Positions 34,059-40,258 of a stretch of DNA of 40,258 bases are shown here, piece after piece; within the stretch, counting starts at the first letter, position 1, and each line of letters begins with the position of its first letter. Source of the DNA: Prosthecobacter debontii (GTDB taxonomy: Bacteria > Verrucomicrobiota > Verrucomicrobiia > Verrucomicrobiales > Verrucomicrobiaceae). The stretch covers positions 1-40,258 of the forward strand of contig NZ_FUYE01000028.1 of the NCBI RefSeq assembly GCF_900167535.1, given 5' to 3'. The notes beneath the pieces are model-generated. The model was given only the letters and a program-made list of their open reading frames with translations, was not told where the DNA came from and searched no databases. The position numbers were made by a program, and so were the translations under genes.

Positions 34059-36554
34059 TTACGGTTTGGAAAGGAGATAGTGCCGGGTTTTCCCGTGCCG
34101 CTGCTTATTGGTCAGCGGGGGCAGGTCCAGATGGAACAAGTGCCTCAGGGTTTTATTGTGGCGTTTCAGCACGTGTTGGGTTTCCTCCTGGAGAGCCTGC
34201 CACCGTTTCCAGGGGTGCGTCGGTGCATGAGTGATGTGGCGCAGGAGGCTCAGCCACTCCACGTAGGCACGAGAGAGGTCGCCCTCAGCCACTTCGGGCG
34301 GAGGTTCACGCCCCTCGGCTTGATCAGGATTCAGCAAGGCACCGAGGAGTTCCGCCGCACCCTCGCCGTAGTCTGGAGGGAGCCCATTTTCCAGATAACC
34401 GCTATGATTGATGAATCCGTAAGTGTTTCGGCAGACAGCCCCGAGCCTCTCTGAACTGCAGGACGTGGGCAGGTCAAACTTGGTGCCACTGCGCAGATTG
34501 GCCATGTGCAGGATGAGGTCATCGACTGGATAGGATTCATCCTCGAGCGCGGCGGCCACGGCTAGGCCCTCGCCTCCCTGGAAGAAGGAGAAGATCTCGC
34601 CACGCCGAGTGGGCACGCCGCCTTCATCAATGAGCCCGAGCGATCTCCAGGCATGGATGGGCGATCCTGGGCGGGGCTGTCGGCCTGCGCTCGGCTGAGT
34701 GGCCTTTTCACCGTTCACAGCCGTGGCGTTTTTGACGGCTATGCTGCGTTCACGAGGCTGCACGATGGGACAATCGAGAGAATCGCGGTAGATCGGGACT
34801 TTCACCTCGCCCAGGTCAAACACGGCAAAGACCAGCCCTTCTTTGGCTCGGCTTTCTAGGAATTGGGGGAGTTCCTGCGGTTTCAGATCTTCTTGATTGG
34901 CCTGCAGGGCTGTCGCCAAGGTCGCTGCGTGGAGGACTTCGATTTCCTCCACGGGCAGGGTTTCTTGCTTCCGGGGAAGCTTCAGCAGCCGACGCAGGCT
35001 TTTGGTGGGGCGGATTTCGCCAGGGGAGGTGTCCTCGGGCTGCCCGAGGGGAATCTCCACTCCATAGCGATTTTCCCCCAGCTTTCCCACGCGGCCGATG
35101 CCATGGGCAAAACGAGCCACGAAAGCCGGCACGCTCAGGGCGGGGGCAATGCGGTCCATATCGGCTAACCAAGCCTGACTGAGGGGAAGAAACTCCGTTG
35201 GGGAATGGACACGGCGCTCCCACTCGCCTTTGGAATTGAAGATTTGCTTCTCAGTGGCTTCCAGCCCGAAAAGGGCTTTGGCTTCGGTCTTCTCAGGAGT
35301 GTCCGGAGCGTGCTCTTCCAGACCGAGCAAGGGAGGTACTTTGGCATACAGCCTCCCCGCAAAGCGCTCCGCTTCGACGAAGGGATGCGCTTCCGTCTGC
35401 GCGGCATGCTTCATCACCCTCAGGAAAATGGGCCACGCCAGCAGATCTCCTCGGTGCAGACGGGCGGCACGCGCATCCATCAGTGAGGGGCTTTGGCGGG
35501 TCGTGACGACATAACCTTTTTCGTCCAGTCCCCGGCGACCAGCCCGTCCATACATCTGGAGGAGTTCATCCGGGGTGAGCTTATGTTCGCTTTTACCATC
35601 GTGGAAGGTCGTTGCGGCGACATGCACGCTGCGGACGGAGAAGTTAATCCCGGCAGCAAGCCCCATGGTGGCGGCGATGACGCGGAGTTGCCCGGCTTTG
35701 GCCAGCGGCTCGATCACCCCGGCTCGGGCGGCGTAAGACAAACCGCTGTGGTGATAGGCCACGCGCTTTTCCAGCAGCGAGCTCAGTTCCTTACCGCAGA
35801 CGCCTCGTTGTTCGGGGGTGAGTTCCAGCGGTTCACCCGCCGGTAAATCCGCGGCCAATCTGCGAGCGATGGCTTCAGCCTCTTTTCGGCGCGGTGAGAA
35901 AATCAGCAAGGGCGCCAGATCCGCCAGCATGACGGCAGCGGCAAACTTCGGCCAAAAATGCTCGAAATGCCGTGCCATGCGTTGGGGCAGCGCCTCCCAG
36001 GGAGCTTCCTCCAGCGGCACCGGGCGTTCCTTGGTCTGCACCACCTCCGCCGAGCGGCCAAGACGGCGCATCCAGCCGACGACATCTTCAGGATTGGCCA
36101 CCGAACCGCTGAGCAGGAGCAGGCGTGTTTGGGGGGGAGCCAGGGCAATCGCTGCCTCATAATGACTGCCGCGGCTGGTGTCAGCAATCATCTGATACTC
36201 GTCAATCACCAGGAGAGCCGGGCCCTCCCCCCGGACCAGCCTTTCAAGCTGTGTCTCAAGCGTGGCCACCACCACTGGAGCCCCGGTGTTTTCGGAGACA
36301 TCTCCGGTGGCGATCCCGACATTCCAGCGTGCTTCCTTCCACTCGGCATACTTGTCGTTGGCCAGCGCCCGTGTCGGCACGGTGTAAATAGCTTGGCCAG
36401 TCAGGGAGCGTGATTGATGCAAAAGCTCGAAGACGAAGGTCTTGCCCGCGCCGGTAGGGGCACTCACGACAACGTCGGTTCCCTCCCGCAGCAGGTTCAC
36501 CGCCTGATGTTGCCAAAGGTCAGGGAGCTTGAGGGTATTGAGCGAAGGAAGCAT
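34059..36554 (-). CDS. Ski2-like DEAD/DEAH-box helicase
   Basis: This is an 831-aa superfamily 2 helicase. Motif I is SAPTGAGKT (31-39), motif II is DEYQ (118-121, where most relatives have DEVH or DEIQ), motif III is GSVANPED (150-157), and motif VI is MYGRAGRRG (about 333-341). The order and spacing fit the Ski2/Hel308 branch, RNA or DNA unwinding with ATP. The 490-residue C-terminal part has no domain I can name; it contains Cys-rich TSCSSERLGAVCRNTYGF near residue 710. The reading frame continues upstream to 36737, but I use the ATG at 36554 (MLPSLNTLKLPDLWQHQ) because the helicase core begins there and the upstream stretch has only a TTG. The gene could act in RNA quality control or DNA repair; the context gives no clue. 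Confidence 0.87.
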   Translation of the reverse strand: MLPSLNTLKLPDLWQHQAVNLLREGTDVVVSAPTGAGKTFVFELLHQSRSLTGQAIYTVPTRALANDKYAEWKEARWNVGIATGDVSENTGAPVVVATLETQLERLVRGEGPALLVIDEYQMIADTSRGSHYEAAIALAPPQTRLLLLSGSVANPEDVVGWMRRLGRSAEVVQTKERPVPLEEAPWEALPQRMARHFEHFWPKFAAAVMLADLAPLLIFSPRRKEAEAIARRLAADLPAGEPLELTPEQRGVCGKELSSLLEKRVAYHHSGLSYAARAGVIEPLAKAGQLRVIAATMGLAAGINFSVRSVHVAATTFHDGKSEHKLTPDELLQMYGRAGRRGLDEKGYVVTTRQSPSLMDARAARLHRGDLLAWPIFLRVMKHAAQTEAHPFVEAERFAGRLYAKVPPLLGLEEHAPDTPEKTEAKALFGLEATEKQIFNSKGEWERRVHSPTEFLPLSQAWLADMDRIAPALSVPAFVARFAHGIGRVGKLGENRYGVEIPLGQPEDTSPGEIRPTKSLRRLLKLPRKQETLPVEEIEVLHAATLATALQANQEDLKPQELPQFLESRAKEGLVFAVFDLGEVKVPIYRDSLDCPIVQPRERSIAVKNATAVNGEKATQPSAGRQPRPGSPIHAWRSLGLIDEGGVPTRRGEIFSFFQGGEGLAVAAALEDESYPVDDLILHMANLRSGTKFDLPTSCSSERLGAVCRNTYGFINHSGYLENGLPPDYGEGAAELLGALLNPDQAEGREPPPEVAEGDLSRAYVEWLSLLRHITHAPTHPWKRWQALQEETQHVLKRHNKTLRHLFHLDLPPLTNKQRHGKTRHYLLSKP

Positions 36555-36923
36555 CAGGAGGCTGTCTTGGAATACGAAGAAGAGCGGCTCAGCGCAAGCG
36601 ACCTCCTCGAAGAGAAACGCGTCTGTCCCGCCATGTAGAACTTTTTCATTTTGTCGCCAAGCGGGGTCTGAGGGAAAGGTAAGGAACTCAAAACCAGCGG
36701 GTTGATGAAGGCTCCGGCCCTTGGCGACGAGGCTCAAAATGCGCGCGACATCCTGTCATGAGCCACCTTGAAAAGGTCGCACGATCGGAGAACCACCATG
36801 CCGCGAGGAGGCGAATCAATGAGTCCGTTTTCAAGAGCAAATTGAAGCACTAAGTAGTTGATAAATTTATATAAAATATAAATATTTAATTAAAATCAGA
36901 GGGTTTGTTTATCGTTTTGATCC
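36555..36923. promoter_or_regulatory. Divergent intergenic region with an AT-rich tract
   Basis: Of these 369 bases, 36555-36737 could encode an N-terminal extension of the helicase if an upstream TTG is used, but there is no clear start. From 36851 to 36895 the sequence is almost entirely A and T (TTGATAAATTTATATAAAAT and onwards), in strong contrast to the GC-rich surroundings. It is placed 30-70 bases before the zinc-ribbon gene. It probably holds the promoter of that gene, and possibly an UP-element-like tract. I find no other gene here. Confidence 0.45.
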
Positions 36924-37355
36924 ATGAAGGCCACCTTTCAAGCTGCTGAACCCGTCCCTCTGGAGACCTCGAGAGTGCGTAAGGCGCGGCAGCATCCCCG
37001 GCCGGGCAGGATTTGGATGGTGTCCCTGGTCTTGGCTTTGTCTTGGATCGGCCTGATGACCTTCGTGGTGAGCGGCTGCCTGCTGCTTGGACAGGGGGCT
37101 GCCCATTATGGATGGCTGGCTCTCAGTGGGTTAGGTTTATTTGTCGGGATGCGCGTCGTTGGCTTTTTATTCGCGCAGCGGCTGCACTGCACACTCTGTC
37201 ACGGCACGGTTTTGCAGGAAAAGCGTTGCCATAAACACGCGGAAGCTCAGCGAATCCCACCTCTCTCTTACCGCAGTTCCGCCGTCCTCTCCGTCCTGTT
37301 CACGGGCACTTTTCGCTGCATGTATTGCGGCACCCCTTATCGCCTGCGGAAATAA
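36924..37355 (+). CDS. Membrane protein with a C-terminal zinc ribbon, function unknown
   Basis: This 143-aa protein has two transmembrane segments (about 31-55, MVSLVLALSWIGLMTFVVSGCLLLG; about 63-85, YGWLALSGLGLFVGMRVVGFLFA). Two Cys pairs follow: CTLC at about 89 and CMYC at about 132, with a CHKH between them, forming a likely zinc-binding ribbon on the cytoplasmic side. I do not recognise the family; the pattern suggests a small membrane-tethered metal or nucleic-acid binder. The AT-rich tract just upstream gives a plausible promoter, and ftsH follows 108 bases downstream on the same strand with a promoter of its own. Confidence 0.75.
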   Translation: MKATFQAAEPVPLETSRVRKARQHPRPGRIWMVSLVLALSWIGLMTFVVSGCLLLGQGAAHYGWLALSGLGLFVGMRVVGFLFAQRLHCTLCHGTVLQEKRCHKHAEAQRIPPLSYRSSAVLSVLFTGTFRCMYCGTPYRLRK

Positions 37356-37394
37356 AAGCGGTATTTCCCCTCAAAAGGGGGCAGGAATCCGGTT

Positions 37395-37422
37395 TTGCAA
37401 AAGATGATGCGACGTGTATGCT
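37395..37422 (+). promoter_or_regulatory. Candidate sigma-70-type promoter of ftsH
   Basis: TTGCAA (37395-37400) and TATGCT (37417-37422) stand 16 bases apart, 41 bases before the ftsH start codon. Each matches four of six consensus bases. The match is modest and the call rests on position and spacing. Confidence 0.35.
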
Positions 37423-37463
37423 CGCCGTTCGTAATTAGTTTCGTTCCTATTTGATCCATCCTC

Positions 37464-39542
37464 ATGTCAGACGACCCAACACCCAAAAACGAGAGCCCGA
37501 ACCGGCGTAATCAAGAGCCGCAGTTCAATTGGAGGGGCTTTCTCCTCCTCGCCATGGCCGTCTTGTTGATGGGATCAGCTTACATGGCCAGCCAGCAGAC
37601 TGCGGGTTCGCAAAACATCTCCTACAAGGAGTTTCGCGACCTTGTCGAAAACGATAAGATCGACAAGAGCAAAGACCTTGAGCTGATTCAGCAAGACACG
37701 ACCACGGCGGAATTCATCGAAGGTTATGCCTTCCGTTCTGCCCCGACTACAAGCGAGACGAAGCCCGTCTTGGCCCCTGCCGTTGACGAAAAAGCCGCCC
37801 CAGGCTCCGTGAAGTTCAGCGTGCCAGTCAGCATCCAGTATCAGAAAGAAGAGCTGCAGAAGCTCATGGAGTCCAAAGGGCTCGTGCTGGTCCCTAAATA
37901 TAAGAACAACCAGTGGAGCACCTTGCTGGTGTCCATGCTGCCTATCCTGGTGCTGTTGCTCCTGCTATACTTCCTCGTGCGCCAGCAGATCAAGAGCGCA
38001 GGTCGCGGAGCTTTGAGCTTCGGCAAAAGCAAGGCCAAGATGCTCTCCCAAGATCGCAACAAGGTCACCTTCAAGGACGTGGCCGGTGTGGAAGAAGCGA
38101 AGGAAGAAGTCAGCGAACTCGTCGAGTTCCTCAAGGATCCTAAGCGCTTCCAGAAACTGGGCGGCAAGATCCCAAAAGGTGTCTTGATGGTGGGCTCTCC
38201 TGGAACAGGGAAAACCCTCCTGGCACGTGCCATTGCCGGCGAGGCCGATGTGCCTTTCTTCAGCATCAGCGGTTCTGATTTCGTCGAAATGTTCGTCGGG
38301 GTCGGTGCCAGCCGTGTGCGTGACATGTTTGAGCAGGGCAAAAAGAATGCTCCGTGCTTGATCTTCATTGATGAGATCGATGCCGTTGGCCGCCATCGTG
38401 GTCATGGCATGGGGGGAGGTCACGATGAGCGTGAGCAGACCCTCAACGCCTTGCTCGTGGAAATGGACGGTTTCGATACCCAGGAGGGCATCATCATCAT
38501 CGCCGCAACCAACCGCCCTGATGTGCTCGACCCCGCCCTGCTGCGTCCAGGCCGCTTTGACCGTCAGGTCACCGTCAGCCTGCCCGATGTCAAAGGCCGT
38601 GAGGAAATTCTCAATGTGCATGCTAAGCGTGTGAAGCTGAATGAAACGGCGGATCTCTCCAAGATCGCCCGCGGCACCCCAGGCTTCTCCGGCGCTGAAT
38701 TGGCCAACGTCATCAACGAAGCTGCTCTGCTCGCAGCCCGTAAAAATCTGAAGTCCATCGGCACGCCTGAGTTGGAAGAGGCTCGTGACAAGGTCCGCTG
38801 GGGTCGTGAGCGTCGTAGCCTCGCACTCAGTGAGAAGGAAAAAGAAAACACCGCCTACCATGAAGCTGGCCACGCCATCCTCATCGAGGTGCTGGAGCAT
38901 ACCGATCCTCTCCATAAGGTGACCATCATTCCTCGCGGTCCATCGTTGGGCTCCACCATGTGGCTGCCTGAAGAAGACAAGTTCACCCATCGTAAGAGCG
39001 AACTCCTGGACGATCTCGTGGTCGCCATGGGGGGGCGTGTGGCTGAGGAGATCAAGTTTGGCGACGTGACCAACGGTGCCATGGGCGATATTCGTCAGGC
39101 GACCGCCATCGCTCGGAACATGGTTTGTGCCTGGGGCATGAGCGAGAAAATGGGCATGGTGGAATACGGTGAAGGTGAGCAAGCCATCTTCTTGGCTCGT
39201 GATCTGGCCCGTAACCGCAACTACAGCGGTGCCACTGCCCAGAAGATCGACGAGGAAGTGAAGCGCCTCATTGATGAAGCCTATGCCAAGGCCAAGGAAA
39301 TCCTTCTGTATCACCGCTCCAAGCTGGATGCCATCTCCCAGGCTCTCCTTGAGTATGAGACGCTCGATGGCAGCCAGATCAAAGAGATCATGGATCACGG
39401 TTACATGATCAACCCGCCGAAGGATAAACCCAAACCCCCAGCACCCCCACCGATTCCTAAAGCCGCCGAGCCTCGTCCAGCAGCTCAGGACGATGAAAAC
39501 CTGGGCGGCCTCCCTGGTGGTCTGGCTGGTGTGCCGGCTTGA
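37464..39542 (+). CDS. ftsH: ATP-dependent zinc metalloprotease FtsH
   Basis: This 692-aa membrane-bound AAA+ protease degrades misfolded membrane proteins and short-lived regulators. Residues of about 25-45 and 150-172 are transmembrane segments that flank a periplasmic part. The periplasmic part (about 45-150) is longer and more Thr/Pro/Ala-rich than in E. coli. The AAA core has Walker A GSPGTGKT (244-251), Walker [10 protein letters not shown], and the [23 protein letters not shown]. The zinc site is HEAGH at 466-470 with the third ligand in the later D-rich segment. The C-terminus is Pro-rich ([13 protein letters not shown]) and ends in [12 protein letters not shown]. It follows its own promoter and is ended by a terminator at 39572-39606. 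Confidence 0.97.
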   Translation: MSDDPTPKNESPNRRNQEPQFNWRGFLLLAMAVLLMGSAYMASQQTAGSQNISYKEFRDLVENDKIDKSKDLELIQQDTTTAEFIEGYAFRSAPTTSETKPVLAPAVDEKAAPGSVKFSVPVSIQYQKEELQKLMESKGLVLVPKYKNNQWSTLLVSMLPILVLLLLLYFLVRQQIKSAGRGALSFGKSKAKMLSQDRNKVTFKDVAGVEEAKEEVSELVEFLKDPKRFQKLGGKIPKGVLMVGSPGTGKTLLARAIAGEADVPFFSISGSDFVEMFVGVGASRVRDMFEQGKKNAPCLIFIDEIDAVGRHRGHGMGGGHDEREQTLNALLVEMDGFDTQEGIIIIAATNRPDVLDPALLRPGRFDRQVTVSLPDVKGREEILNVHAKRVKLNETADLSKIARGTPGFSGAELANVINEAALLAARKNLKSIGTPELEEARDKVRWGRERRSLALSEKEKENTAYHEAGHAILIEVLEHTDPLHKVTIIPRGPSLGSTMWLPEEDKFTHRKSELLDDLVVAMGGRVAEEIKFGDVTNGAMGDIRQATAIARNMVCAWGMSEKMGMVEYGEGEQAIFLARDLARNRNYSGATAQKIDEEVKRLIDEAYAKAKEILLYHRSKLDAISQALLEYETLDGSQIKEIMDHGYMINPPKDKPKPPAPPPIPKAAEPRPAAQDDENLGGLPGGLAGVPA

Positions 39543-39571
39543 TCTCCAAGTGAACTAACCCAATGCCTTTG

Positions 39572-39606
39572 AGCGGTGTCGGACCTCGTGTTCGACACCG
39601 CTTTTT
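39572..39606 (+). terminator. Intrinsic terminator of ftsH
   Basis: A 10-bp perfect stem AGCGGTGTCG (39572-39581) pairs with CGACACCGCT (39593-39602), with an 11-base loop and T run. It lies about 30 bases after the ftsH stop codon. Confidence 0.9.
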
Positions 39607-39626
39607 GTTTGGGGCGGGATCTTAAT

Positions 39627-39647
39627 CCTCGCGAAGCGTCCCGGAGT
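39627..39647 (+). repeat. Partial copy of foldback family C
   Basis: These 21 bases are identical to 17659-17679, the left edge of the foldback element behind the ThuA gene. After it the similarity fades into AGTGGGAAGCGACAGC and then ACCGCCTTGGCGGT, a small hairpin. As at 17661, it stands immediately downstream of a gene and its terminator. I find nothing else between here and 39820. Confidence 0.75.
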
Positions 39648-39820
39648 ACAGTGGGAAGCGACAGCGCCACACCGCCTTGGCGGTAAAAAGAGGGGAGTCT
39701 GAGATGCGAGCCGGTGCGGATGCAGGACTCAAGACGCGTGAGTAAGCAGCCCATGGCGAAAAGAGTTTCCGGTCAGCCGACGGCGTTTCTATTTTTCCAT
39801 AAGGTGTCAGCCGCAGAGCG

Positions 39821-39984
39821 AAGTGGTCCGCACACTCCGTGTGCGGGTGACCGTATGGAAGGCTGAGGAGGAGCTTCAACGACTCCGACCTCGAATAAGG
39901 AGGCACAGGCTAGGTGAAAGAGAGAAGGATAGCGCTGGGGTGTGCCTAGCTGGGCTTTCCGCACACGGAGTGTGCGGGCCACTT
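39821..39984. repeat. Foldback repeat element, family B (copy 2, inverted)
   Basis: The 164-base element has AAGTGG (39821-39826) and CCACTT (39979-39984) at its ends. It holds two perfect 8-bp hairpins: CCGCACAC-TCC-GTGTGCGG (39828-39846) and CCGCACAC-GGA-GTGTGCGG (39959-39977). Read in reverse complement, its ends match those of the copy at 13623-13798, while the interior is different and includes an inverted AGGCACA/TGTGCCT pair. No protein is encoded. The 80 bases from 39985 to the IS630 fragment hold nothing I recognise. Confidence 0.85.
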
Positions 39985-40065
39985 CTCTGCTGTTTTTCAT
40001 TCAACCAAGCTTGACCCTGAAGGCTCGAAAATTCTTTTCGACAATCGCTATACCTTTAGAGCATA

Positions 40066-40258
40066 TTAAATAATGCTATAACCGCAAGAAGCGAACCAAC
40101 CCATGGCGTCTTTGGCGGTGACCTTTGAGAACGCTACGCTGATGGCTGCATCTAGTTGCTCCGGTGTGCGGGCCTCCAGGCTGCGCAGCGAGTTCTTGAT
40201 CTTGCTCCACATCTTCTCAATCGGGTTGAGGTCCGGCGAGTAAGCTGGAAGGAAGCGC
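40066..40258 (-). CDS. IS630-family transposase, C-terminal part (runs off the window)
   Basis: Reading leftwards from the window edge, the frame begins RFLPAYSPDLNPIEKMW, the most conserved block of IS630/Tc1-type DDE transposases, with the catalytic Glu in NPIE. It goes on to SKIKNSLRSLEARTPEQLD and ends GWFASCGYSII at the TAA at 40066-40068. Only 63 residues are inside the window; the start lies beyond position 40258. It seems intact over this part. I could not place the IS end or its terminal inverted repeat with confidence. Confidence 0.9.
   Translation of the reverse strand, partial: RFLPAYSPDLNPIEKMWSKIKNSLRSLEARTPEQLDAAISVAFSKVTAKDAMGWFASCGYSII

Overview
The window looks like a chromosomal segment of a Verrucomicrobia-type bacterium, probably near Prosthecobacter/Verrucomicrobium. 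This rests on gene content and protein style, not on any search. The indications are a GTP-type PEP carboxykinase, an AcnA aconitase, a UPF0261 (Tm-1-like) protein, a kinase fused to PEGA and sulfatase-modifying (FGE) domains, a ThuA-like secreted protein, an animal-type haem peroxidase, and a C-terminal FFRL module on a big secreted protein. Most genes are GC-rich. Two loci are clearly AT-richer: the lipase/propeller gene at 5515-8625 and the ATPase pair at 21873-23323. Few starts have a clear Shine-Dalgarno sequence. I saw no tRNA, rRNA or CRISPR.

Layout. 1-156: short inverted repeats. 157-1941 (-): PEP carboxykinase. 2087-2628 (+): ParE/RelE-type toxin-antitoxin pair. 2720-3844 (+): class V aminotransferase. 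3841-4347: three 170-bp tandem repeats. 4355-9859 (-): NagZ-like GH3 hydrolase, a 1036-aa LCAT-type hydrolase with N-terminal beta-propeller, and a UPF0261 protein. 10023-13500 (+): secreted Ig-like protein and LepA. 13561-14255: non-coding repeats. 14256-16555 (-): ABCG-type transporter and a coupled small membrane protein. 16671-17654 (+): ThuA-like protein. 17661-17892: foldback repeat. 17937-18794 (-): nucleotidyltransferase-fold protein and a 72-aa protein. 18884-25318 (+): aconitase, an AAA ATPase/TOPRIM-like pair, haem peroxidase. 25463-36554 (-): a long block with a membrane protein, spermidine-synthase-like protein, NTF2-like lipoprotein, ParB, Ser/Thr kinase-PEGA-FGE, DUF423, a small secreted protein, FabF and a Ski2-like helicase. 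36924-39542 (+): zinc-ribbon membrane protein and FtsH. 39607-40065: repeats. The window ends inside an IS630-type transposase.

Most genes are housekeeping: anaplerosis and TCA cycle (PckG, AcnA), fatty-acid synthesis (FabF), translation (LepA), membrane proteolysis (FtsH), chromosome segregation (ParB) and possible cell-wall recycling (GH3). The accessory layer is the toxin-antitoxin pair, the ATPase/TOPRIM-like pair (my best candidate for an under-described, possibly defensive system), the nucleotidyltransferase locus and the IS.

The most striking non-coding signal is a set of repeat families. Every convergent gene junction in the window carries a strong hairpin or foldback element. Several families share a CACTCC/GGAGTG core but differ in the stem around it, with compensatory base changes.
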